64,000 nucleotides of DNA from Spirometra erinaceieuropaei (taxonomy: Eukaryota > Platyhelminthes > Cestoda > Diphyllobothriidea > Diphyllobothriidae), in assembly GCA_902702965.1 (NCBI GenBank), contig CACRXP010000702.1, forward strand, positions 164,660 to 228,659. The letters run 5' to 3'. The stretch's first letter is position 1. Each line of letters opens with the position of its first letter. Below, piece after piece: positions 1 through 9,507 of the stretch. Position numbers and translations under genes: made by a program. The notes below the pieces were generated by a model that saw nothing but the letters and a program-made list of their open reading frames with translations, ran no database searches and was not told where the DNA came from.

Positions 1-797
1 GAATTCGGCCAAGTCATAATAGCAGCGACGAGGGACGACAGAGAATGCGGGTAGATTGATACAGCACTGTTTCGGGCTTATTCTGCCTTCATTCAGCCAA
101 TCATAACCCTGACCACCAGCAGCTCCGACCAGAAACCCAAACTTGCGCACAGACGCACCTGGCGCAGTCGGTCCACCACTGAGGCCTACCAGATGGGTCA
201 TAAGCACTTCATCGAACCGAAGTTCATCAGTGTCTCGCCACCTGTCATTCTCTGTCCCTGCAGATCGGGTATTTATGAATCAGGAATGGGCGCACACCGA
301 TCTATTGGCTTCACGAAGCAAACAAGCTCCGTATGTGTGGCAAAGGTCACGAACAGGCAACCAATTACCAGGCCGAAGTCGGCCAAGTCATAATAGCAGC
401 GAGGAGGGACGACAGAGAATGCGGGTAGATTGATACAGCACTGTTTCGGGCTTATTCTGCCTTCATTCAGCCAATCATAACCCTGACCACCAGCAGCTCC
501 GACCAGAAACCCAAACATGCGCACAGACGCACCTGGCGCAGTCGGTCCACCACTGAGGCCTACCAGATGGGTCATAAGCACTTCATCGAACCGAAGTTCA
601 TCAGTGTCTCGCCACCTGTCATTATCTGTCGCTGCAGATCGGGTATTTATGAATCAGGAATGGGCGCACACCGATCTATTGGCTTCACAAAGCAAACAAG
701 CTCCGTATGTGTGGCAAAGGTCACGAACAGGCAACCAATTACCAGGCCGAAGTCGGCCAAGTCATAATAGCAGCGAGGAGGGACGACAGAGAATGCA
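1..797. repeat. 374-bp tandem repeat, two units plus partial third
   Basis: Two near-identical units (1-374 and 375-748) and the start of a third, which diverges near 797. The phase marker GGCCAAGTCATAATAG recurs at 7, 381 and 755, exactly 374 nt apart. The array probably continues left of the window. Several frames stay open across a unit on both strands, but there is no start context, splice signal or known domain, so I read it as a satellite or minisatellite rather than coding sequence. Confidence 0.85.
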
Positions 798-904
798 CCT
801 TTACAATTATATTTCTTGGGATGCCTGTCTTTCAATACATATATATACATATGCAGAGTAGTATTATCGAAAAAAAGGAGAATGGAATGGTCATTTCTGA
901 CTTA

Positions 905-1112
905 CTAGCCGATGTCGACCAGTTGTACCCAACCCCGAGGTGTGGAATACACGGGACTCGATCCCGCGACCTGTTGGTTAGAAGTCTAACGCCTCTAACC
1001 ACCGAGCCACCGGCTCGTTGTCCTGTCGGTAACAATCGGGAATATACAATGGTAGTGAGAGTCCTAAGGCACAACGGGACAAGTGAGTTCCGTAACACGA
1101 TTAGCGTTAACC
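905..1112 (-). repeat. tRNA-derived SINE copy
   Basis: On the minus strand there is a tRNA-like head with a GGTGGCTCGGTGGTTAGAGG A-box region, a CTTCTAA anticodon-loop segment like tRNA-Arg(TCT), and a GATCGAGTCCC B box. It is followed by the body shared with the copies at 22.2, 22.5, 37.7 and 58.3 kb. It is a retroposed SINE, not a functional tRNA gene: the anticodon stem is imperfect and the sequence runs on into SINE body. Confidence 0.7.
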
Positions 1113-1412
1113 AGGGTGGCTATAAATGGTTTGCGAATTGACAGCGACCATAACGCAACAGTATCGATGTTCGCGATAAATTCTAAAGCCTGAAGCTAGT
1201 TATATCCTTCTACCGAAGGGATTTTATTCTCTCACATTCTAGATTCATGAGTTTTTGAAGTTCTGAATGCGAATTTTAAAGAGGATTAAAAATTGAGGAA
1301 GTTAGAGACGCAGATGAAGCGGATAACATGAAGTCTGCTACTAATCAAGGCGGTTCCATTGGAATTTCTTTTGGAAGTCTACTTTCAGCTTAAGCTTGCA
1401 CGAAAAATATTG
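1113..1412. other. no recognisable feature
   Basis: AT-rich sequence with only short ORFs; I see no domain, repeat or RNA signal. Confidence 0.5.
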
Positions 1413-1551
1413 ATAAGTAAAGTAGAAGAGTCGAGCACCGGAACACTTCGTTTATTATCCTGAGCTTTCAGACGATGGAATCCTGTACGAGTCTGAAAGC
1501 TCAGGATAATAAACGAAGTGTTCCGGCGCTTGACTCTTCTTCTTCACTTAT
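1413..1551. repeat. inverted pair of Penelope-like element 3' ends
   Basis: Two 61-bp arms (1413-1473 and 1491-1551) are near-perfect inverted copies around a 17-nt loop. The right arm (GTCTGAAAGCTCAGGATAAT, then AAACGAAGTGTTCC) matches the 3' end of the Penelope-like element at 62.76-62.83 kb. Each arm contains AATAAA-like sequence in its own orientation. It looks like two element termini joined tail to head-inverted, or a fold-back derivative; no coding part remains here. Confidence 0.6.
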
Positions 1552-2160
1552 GCATACACCTGGAACTCGAAATGTCGCCTTTATTAACAAAAAATATTAT
1601 TAAAAGTTTAGTTTAGTTCATGAAATAAACTCTCCAGTTTCTTAAGAATCCACCGAAGTTGGGAAAACCCGACGTAAAAAATAGTTTTGCTAACAAATTG
1701 AGGTCTTGTAGCTGCTACACCAAAACATCCATTCTTGAAAGAAGTGGTCCGCTAGGCAGATTTGGAATAATTATCAGAAAATGATTCCAAAAAGGATAAG
1801 TGACTGTGGGATGACCATTTCTGGTTCAGTACTCACCATAACTCAGGTATACCCACGCTCCAGGTTCTGGCACTGCAGATCTTATGCCTTATTCATTCGA
1901 TCACCCGGTCCATGCTCTTCCATCGACGGTCGTATATATATATATATATGGATATAGGCGAAAATGTTGACCCAGGTGTTGAGATGGACGCAGTTAAAGA
2001 GATCTCTGGGGATGATGGTTTATTATCTGGCTTTCACGCTCATGCTTGAGTGCATCACCGGAGACAGACTAAACGTGAGAATACAAGGATTAAATAGGTC
2101 TTTCTTACTCACTACTGATAGGCACATTGTCCCCTCTTCTCATTGGCCCTCCTCTCCTGC
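1552..2160. other. no gene; (TA)n microsatellite at 1933-1949
   Basis: Unassigned sequence containing an uninterrupted TA dinucleotide run. A 66-codon ORF at 1964-2164 has no recognisable similarity and no promoter or splice signals. Confidence 0.5.
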
Positions 2161-3677
2161 CTAAGTGTAGCTGACAGCCTCGTATTGCGCCGGTAGGTCG
2201 ATCCTACGATTGGTCGAGTTGACGTTTGATTGCCAGGCTTCGATTATCTCTCTCGCCATTTTGCTTTCAGCTCGGCCGGTTACTTCTGCCTTGTCGAAGC
2301 CAAATTGATGGTTATTTTCGAGGCTATGCATAACAATGCGGGATCGTACATCTTTTCGCTTTACAGCTAGAGAATGCTCATGCATGCGCGACCTTAATCG
2401 TTTGTCGGTCATGCCACAATATTTGGCCGGACAGTCTAGACAGTTGACGCGGTAAACAACTCCTGGCGTGTCCGCAGGTGGTAGCAGCCCCTTGGGCTGC
2501 ATGAACAAGCGGCGGATAGTGACCTCCGGCCGGTGTCCAAGGCCCACGTTGAGTGGTCTGAGCATGCGTTCAGTGGCTTCGGAAAAGTCACTCACGTAGG
2601 GTAAGTCAGGGAAGATTTCAGGTTTTGCTTTTATTCACCGTCGGTCTTTGTGAGCCTTTGATACAGGCATTAGTTTATGAAGCTACGTGAGTACCCATTG
2701 GAGAGAAAGAGACGCCATTGGGACTTACGCTCTCTCAGCTTTTCAGCCTCCATGCCGCTGTGCGTGTTGATGTGTAGGAGGAGTGCCCGCACGCAACTGC
2801 GTTTATGCGACAAGGGGTGGTTACTGGTGTAGTGGAGGATTTCCGCCGTATCAGTCGCATTTCGAAATACTCCGTGCTGGAGGGCTCCGTCTTCCTGTCT
2901 CGACGCCTAGACATCCAGAAAGGGGATTTATTCGTCCTTTTCTCCCTCCATTGTGAGTTGAATTTGGGGGAAAATTGGATTCAATTTCCTTTTGAAGGTC
3001 TCCTTCGCGTCTCAACTTTGAATGACAAAGGTGTCATCCACGTAGCACATCCAGAATTTTAGCATGTAGAACTGAAATACCCGTGCTTTCATTTCTTGCA
3101 GAACTGTCTCAGCTAGGTAGCCGGGGATTGGTGATCCCATCGGGGTTCCCTGAAGTTGCTCATACACATGACCACTAAACGTGAAGTACGTGCTAAAATA
3201 GTAGTCCAACTGCTCTATTATGAGCTTTATTTCCGGTGGTCTTTCCTCTTCATCGTATTTCCTCTTCAGTAGGTTACTTATGACCTTCGTGACTAATTCA
3301 TTAGGGCTGGAAATGAAAAGAGAGACGACATCGAATGACACCATTATTTCGTCGGGGGCAATTTTGACGCCTCGGAGTCTTTCCAGGAAGTGTGTTGGGG
3401 ATACATCTGTGTGTACTGAGCCCTCCGTCAGCTTCTTCAGATGTTTAGTAAGCCATTTAGCCAGACCGTAGGTAGGTATGCCTTTTAGTGCCACAATTGG
3501 CCGTAAGGAACGTTTGGTTTGTGGATCTTTGGCAGACCATAGAAGCGTGCTATGGCAGCATCTTGTGGTTTCATCTGTTGGTTCCTCATTAGGCTCAGAC
3601 TCTTGCTGATTTTTGCCACCAGTGTTTTCATGGGGTTGGATATGAAGTTCATCGGGATCGGGGATGTGCAATGTCAC
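2161..3677 (-). pseudogene. Penelope-like retroelement, decayed RT and GIY-YIG endonuclease
   Basis: Read on the minus strand from 3677. The RT part (3677-3012) has the fingers/palm motifs LRPIVALKGIPTYGLAKWL, MVSFDVVSLF, GTPMGSPIPG and an intact catalytic YVDDTFVI. The frame then hits TGA at 3012-3014 and further stops, but the connector reads on through them (for example SNHPLSHKRSCVRALL near 2820). After a frameshift near 2600 it enters a GIY-YIG endonuclease domain (2595-2161) with GVVY, YCG, then RLRSRMHEH. This RT-connector-EN order defines Penelope-like elements. N-terminal sequence upstream of the RT fingers is missing. Stops and a frameshift make it non-functional, but the catalytic Asp pair is kept, so decay is moderate. 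Confidence 0.9.
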
Positions 3678-3894
3678 GTGGGTTTGCGGCTCTTGCAGTT
3701 ATCAGTCTGACGTCCGAACAACTGCGACTGATCAAAAGTCCTTGAGTGTCCTGTCGCTGGTGAGGGACAGAAGTGGATGTCTAACCTATCGCGCATCTCA
3801 CTGTCACATTCTTTGCTGAACAGTAAACTTCATACAAACTATGCTAACAACCAGCACGCATAAAACGCCAGCGCCTAATGGTCTAACATGTAAT
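3678..3894. other. upstream edge of the decayed retroelement
   Basis: Minus-strand stops occur just upstream of the RT frame. No further Penelope-like N-terminus is recognisable, so the element seems 5'-truncated here. Confidence 0.4.
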
Positions 3895-4320
3895 CGTAAA
3901 AATTTCCGGCGTCTACCACACTATCTTCTCCTACATTACCTGGTCCTGAGGCCAAGACACAGTCAAGAAGACCGGTCGAGCCCGCACCTTGGTGTTCCAC
4001 TCAACAGCCCCTGGTCGACACAACAAAGTACCAGGATTTTAACCAACAACAACAATAGGGTGACTGGAGCGGCCGGAGCCGCACCCAGACGGACCGTCAT
4101 ACCTGGCTCGGATCGAGCGGAGTGGGAGTGTCACTCCCACAAACACACAACACGGCCGACTGCGCAGCCCAAGTTATCCCGTCGGTTGGCAGCATTTCAA
4201 GCCACGGCGTTTAGCGCACCATGATAGCTTCAAGCGCGTCCCGTTCCCAGATCCCAGTCATTGCCCGAGCCGTTCAGTTGACAGGTGCGGCGCGGTGGTG
4301 ACATATGTAGTAGTCTTGTC
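3895..4320 (+). repeat. interspersed repeat family R1, copy a
   Basis: Carries the family's marker phrases, AGACACAGTCAAGAAGACCG and, about 100 bp later, ACCAGGATTTTAACCAAC. The same order recurs at 4.6, 17.2, 19.4-19.7 (reverse), 22.0, 25.2 and 59.3 kb (reverse). No coding potential is conserved between copies. Edges are approximate. Confidence 0.55.
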
Positions 4321-4589
4321 TGCACGCGCCACGTGCACGACCTGGCCCACATTCACGAACTTTTCCCCCCAAAACCCAAACACCAGGACTTCACACAGCG
4401 AGGATTAGGCGGCATCTAACATGCGCGAGAGGGCCGTAGGCCATGTTAAGAGGGAGCCGCTTCAATCTGTCTCTCAGTCAACAAGTCCGCCACTCCACAC
4501 GCACACACATACGATAGTTTGACCGTCGCATCCGACGATGTCCACCACAGGCCCCTAAACAGGTGATTGTGGGAGCAGGGACAGTGACT

Positions 4590-5000
4590 TGCGCAGGGGT
4601 TTATGGTGCCAGTGGACTTGCGCTGCATCTACCTACACTCTCTTCTCCTCCCTCGCCTGAGTCCGGTGTCAAGACAGAGTCAAGAAAACCGGAGACGAGG
4701 GAGGCCGCAGGTGGATGGCTCGGACAGATCCTCGCCTTGGCGCACCACTCCGCACCCTCTGGTCCACACAATAAATGACCAGGATTTTGACCGCCAAAAC
4801 AATGGAGGGCGTGACAGTGATCCCAGTTGTGCGACGCCTGTCGACAACAGGAACTGCCAGCGCACTCCCAGCATGTTGGAATTTGTTATTGCGCACAGAT
4901 AACGCCTGCCAGAATCCGTTGTGGCCCCCGTGTTGATCCAGCGCATCTAACACGTAACCCATACAACTGTGCAGACTTCGTGGACTGAGTTAGAGCGTCA
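4590..5000 (+). repeat. interspersed repeat family R1, copy b
   Basis: Direct neighbour of copy a in the same orientation. It shows CCGGTGTCAAGACAGAGTCA, then ACCAGGATTTTGACCGCCAA. Several overlapping ORFs of 70-99 codons run through it on both strands; they are not preserved in the other copies and are treated as chance. Confidence 0.55.
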
Positions 5001-5364
5001 GTCAGCAGCCCTCCAAGCCATAGTGCTTGACGCGAAGTGATAGTCTCGGACTCGGATCACGTATGCAGCAGAGGAGGCGCATGGAGACAGAACCGAGTCG
5101 CACATCTCCTCACTTGTATGGGAGGTGGCAGTTGGATGCTTCTGGTGGATCTCACGCACAGACGGCTGGACTGCCTAGCATCTTCCCACCAATCACAGTC
5201 TGCCGTGATGTTCATGCTGGATGCAGTCATACTCATCGCCAGCTCAAGGTGCCAAGCGCGTGTTCCTTCGCTGTCCTCTTCAAATCCACATCCTCCATTC
5301 TTTACTGAATTCAATATTCCCTACTTGTCGGGGAGTTTAGTTTCTGTGCATGCGTTATAAATAG
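5001..5364. other. no recognisable gene
   Basis: Three overlapping ORFs of 85-107 codons on both strands (5027-5360) have no known domain. I find no second copy of this stretch in the window. Confidence 0.4.
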
Positions 5365-6640
5365 AACGAGAAAAAACATTGGTGGACTCATCAAAATATC
5401 AGTATTGATATGGGTGCTCTGCCATGCATTCATAATCGAAGAATGGAGTCTAAAAGAGAGCGAAAACAGTGAAAATGACCTCAGTATTTACAGAAAGGCA
5501 TGTTTTTACGTTTACGGTAGATGAACAATAGTATTTTTAAGGAACGTGAAAGAAATGGCCAAAAGTGTCACATTTTTGCTTGGGCTCACAGGGCGAAAAT
5601 GAAAAATACACAGAGATCCATCAGCAGATTGCAGTAATAAAAAACTTCTTAAAGATGTAAATTATTATGAAAAGTTTTCTTATTGATCAAAGGCATATTC
5701 GTTGCTGACTTTCATTGTAGACAGCCATTTTTTTCGAAAACGAAGTTTGATGTTTGAATGAGTCTTCACCTGTGACCCAAACGACCAACTTCTTGAAAAG
5801 GAGCGCCCAAAGACTCATTAATTCGGTAGATGCCTTCAAGAATAATCTTATTTTAAAGTTCTCAACAGACAGGTAATACAGAATCAGTCTTTATGGGCGA
5901 TCGGGGGAATACACTGAAAATCATGATGTATTTAGCAATATTTTGAGGCCGATCTAAAACTCAACGTAATCCAAAACTAACGAAAAGTGTAAATTAATTT
6001 AGATGATGAAAAATTCTCTCTATAGACACAAAATGGTATGTTTACGATCGCGCCTGTCAATTCTATTTGAATTTGTTAGGCACCAACCGGCCTGACAGCA
6101 TGTCACCTTATAAAAACTTTTGTTCCAATAGGTGAAATCAAGCAAACTCCAGCTTCTCTTATTGAACCCCATCCCATTTACTTCAAACTAGTCAAAAATA
6201 ACACAAATCACTGGAAAACTGTTTTGAAATCTACACTCTGAATCTAGGCAGTTGACAAACCGTCATATATGAAATCAAACTAATTATTAAGTGATATGTA
6301 GATGTAAACTTCGTTAAAACATTATTAATACACATTATTTTATGTCTACTTTCATATGTACTACGTTTTTTGCATGAGAATACATTCTATACATCTAAAA
6401 ACGAAGTTTTCTAAATTACGGCCATTTCGGACGTTTTCGGGATATTGCGCTTTTCGAAATAAATCTGAATTTGTAAACAACGCAGCATTGCCTTTAATAT
6501 TTCTTTTATAGTTTTAATATTTTAACGTATACTTACTTATTATAGATATTGGATTCATTAAACGTTGTCGGTTTGCGAGTGATTGGCAATCATTCGTAAC
6601 TTTAGGCATATTTCCTGTGTCAGGGCACTAAGTGTATGTG
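5365..6640 (+). repeat. 1.25-kb block shared with the palindrome arms
   Basis: Alignable by eye to 32990-34256 (same strand) and 47281-48545 (opposite strand). Shared anchors include ATCAAAATATC then ATATGGGYGCTC at the left edge, and GGTTTGCGAG followed by TTGGCAATCATTCGTAA at the right edge. AT-rich, with no open frame conserved between copies. Probably a non-coding mobile or segmentally duplicated unit that also occurs outside the palindrome. Confidence 0.65.
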
Positions 6641-7408
6641 CGCCATAAAACGACATATGCTTGGAAACACTGCATTAATGTACTTTCTCCCCCAGCTCGT
6701 GCTTGCATCAACAGTCGTGAAGAATGTTCACATTCCCGAACCAAATATGCAATCAGTAGGTAAGTCTTACATCATCGAATGCGGGTTGTTTTAATGTACG
6801 TTTACATTTCAAATGCTTAAAATATTTCTGTCTTCGCCAAAGGGGGAATAAAAGACAGGTTGTGAGTAACCAGCGACTATGACTTCTAGGTGTAGTAAGT
6901 TGCGATAATTTTTAGCAGTCAAAAGTGCCGTGTCCATTTGTAAAATTGGCCCTAGTTCGTGTTTTTTGTAATGCATATCTTTTTTCTGCGATATAAGAGT
7001 GAAAACGATGGAGACTGTCGTTGGATCAGCGTTTCCGTTAAAAAGTTATTTTAAACTCGCAACAAAGCCATATCGGAGAAATAATATTTTGAGGCAAAAA
7101 CTTGAAAACCATAAATGTCACTGAAAAAATTAGTACGGTAACCAACGGTAAAATCTATGCCAAATGGGACGGTTATCATTACAGCATTATCCGGCAGACG
7201 GGAACTGATATTCGAAGCTTAGGTTTTGCAGTTGTTTTACGGAAACCTTCTTTAAAGCGTTGCTCTGTGCTCAAAGTAATCAGACCGGCCACTGAGACAA
7301 AATGCCGAAATAGATGAAAAGACTCTGGAATGGACAGTTCTGGTCTGTTCGCCGTCACCAACCAATTACACCCAGCGCCAAAGCATTTCGTGAATCGCAT
7401 CACTAAAA
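6641..7408. other. no recognisable feature
   Basis: AT-rich with only short ORFs. A 71-codon ORF at 7102-7317 has no recognisable domain; sequence immediately before 7409 cannot be aligned to Penelope-like RT. Confidence 0.45.
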
Positions 7409-8841
7409 AGCACTCCAACCTGCGAACTGGCAAAGTGGCTGCTTAGAGGTCTCAAATTACTGAACTCCGATTGGAACACCACGGTGAGTTCGTCAGCACA
7501 ATTCTTGGTAAGTCTCCTGACGAGCGACGTCATGTTATTCTTTGATGCCACGTCACTTTGTATTTCTATTCTACAGGATGTGATGGTTGAGACCATTGAA
7601 ATTCCCCTGAAGGCCAGATACGATGAAACGTACAATCATATAAGACACGCCCAAGTCATCTAGGTTCTGGAGTTCTGTTTCGTGACGTTCTTTACGTCCG
7701 ACGTAACGATCTGCGAGCAGGTGAAGACTCGCCAATGGTTTCATCTAGTTCGAGACTTATAGCGGAGGCGGCCCTAAAACGGTTGGAGTCGCTTGTTTTC
7801 CAACCCTTCAGACCGAAATTCTGAGCTCACTATGTGGATAATACCTTCGTCATAATCGAACGGGATCAGGTGTTAATATCCAAAGAACGTATCAACGTCG
7901 TCTTCGCGGACATGCGATGAAGAGGAAGAGAACAACCAGCTGGCCTTTCTGGATGTCCTCGTATGTCATAAAGATTGCGGTGACCTAAGGACCAAAGTGT
8001 TCAGGAAAGTGAAAAATACAACGCAAGTATTGCCTTTTATTAGTAACCACCTGATCGATCACAAACGCAATTGCGTAAGGGCGCTATACCGGCGCTTTGA
8101 GATGCACTGCAGTGAAATGGAAGACACGGTTGCTGAATTGCAAAATCTTCGACGCGTACTGAGAGCCAATGGCTACCCGCGCAACTTTCTCCACCAATGC
8201 GTACACAGACGAAACCGGAAACTAAATCCAACCGGCCCCAAATTTTGGGGGGCGCTTCTGTACGTGAAGAACGTCTCAGAGTTCGTCAGCCGCCTTCTCA
8301 TTTCACTTGGATTTGGGTTTGCATAGAGGCCGGAAGCAACGATTAGGCGTCAGGCCATGAGGCCGAAAGACCCACTGCCACAGCAGGGAACGTCTGGAGT
8401 CGTTTACTGGATCTGGTGCAGTTGCGGACAGAGCAACTACGTCGGAGAAACTGGGAGATTACCCCGTACGCGAATTGCCGAGCATGCAGCAGCAGTGAGG
8501 AAGGGAGACGCTAGCTCTCAAGTGGCGGCCCATTTCCACGGGGCCCGGCCATATTTTCGAATTTCAGCACGCCGAAGTCTTCGTAAGGAGTGCCAACCGT
8601 GTGAGTCGGGAGCTGCTATAGTCAGGGGTTCCCAAATCCGCAATCTATTTACAAGCGCAGTGACCTCCCGCCGTCGTATCGTGCGCTGAGACTTTTCCTG
8701 GGCAGGGAAGCCGATCACGTGGGGAGAGCGCGAGTAGGCAACAATCGCGGTGACAGCGGAACTAAACGGCCGAGTAATCATCACGCCAAGATCCAACACG
8801 ATGATAAAATCGCGGCAATTAACGTCTCGGACGCGGACTGA
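7409..8841 (+). pseudogene. Penelope-like retroelement, catalytic YVDN, with GIY-YIG domain
   Basis: The frame starts in the RT fingers (PTCELAKWLL, then SSAQFLVSLL and MLFFDATSL) and has TAG stops in the palm. The active-site motif at 7831-7848 reads YVDNTF, so the second catalytic Asp of YVDD is Asn. The connector (7997-8326) holds HKRNCVRALYRRFEMHC and LRRVLRANGYPRNF. The endonuclease (8357-8689) holds GVVYWIWCSCG, YVGETGR and RIAEHAAAV, the usual GIY-YIG signature. After a frameshift near 8620 the C-terminal tail (YRALRLFLGREAD) runs to a TGA at 8839-8841. The domain order is complete from fingers to C-terminus, but stops, frameshifts and D-to-N make it dead. Confidence 0.9.
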
Positions 8842-9452
8842 CGAGCCATCATTGCCTTAGTTACGACCCCAGCTATAATCACAAGAGCTGCTAATTATAA
8901 ATCAATGTGGTCCCACGACAGCTGCGTACTATACATACTGCAGTCTGTGCGCCTACACTACCCTTACCAGTGACTTCTTTGGTGATGGGTTTAGAGTGAG
9001 ACCGATAGACTTCTTGTTCAATAATCGTATCTTATTCCTCTTCCTCTCTCAAGCTTAATGTCATCTACAGCCTCATTTTTTCAGCGAACAGACACCCAGC
9101 GGGATACTCACGTGAGGATTGGTGTGCTCCCATCTATTCAACTTTGAGGTTGGACATGGCCATTTTCGTCTCCCCTTGAGCCTAATGTTTCCAATGCTGG
9201 ATGTTGATTCGTGAGGGGATTTATTAACCCTGTAAAGAACGTGTAACCAAAGGGATGTAAAGCCCCCGCAGAGTTTATTTAAATCAGCCGTTAGTGGCTT
9301 GGGCGTATTATCCATGCTTTTCCCGATTTGGGCGAACGCTGCACCGAAGCAACTCGTTCGTAGAACGATTGTTATGTGAGACACCCAAGAATCTGACAAA
9401 TATTTTATTATGATGACTAGTCCATTAAATACCTCAAGTTACGTCCTGGTCA
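8842..9452. other. 3' flank of the retroelement, otherwise unassigned
   Basis: No coding sequence or RNA recognised. A minus-strand ORF at 9073-9399 has no known motif. Confidence 0.4.
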
Positions 9453-9507
9453 CCTGTTGATGCGACCTCGCTGGCAGTTTCCAAACACGTACTTTCGATG
9501 CTTATGC
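9453..9507 (+). ncRNA. degenerate hammerhead-ribozyme-like motif
   Basis: CCTGTTGATGCGACC, a loop, then CCAAACACGTACTTTCGATG. The stretch CGTACTTTCGATGCTTA also follows the core of the better copy at 14152-14210. The boxes corresponding to CUGAUGA and GAAAC are both mutated (CTGTTGA, CCAAAC), so self-cleavage is unlikely. Hammerhead motifs are known in the terminal regions of Penelope-like elements, which makes this a likely relic of one. Confidence 0.35.
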
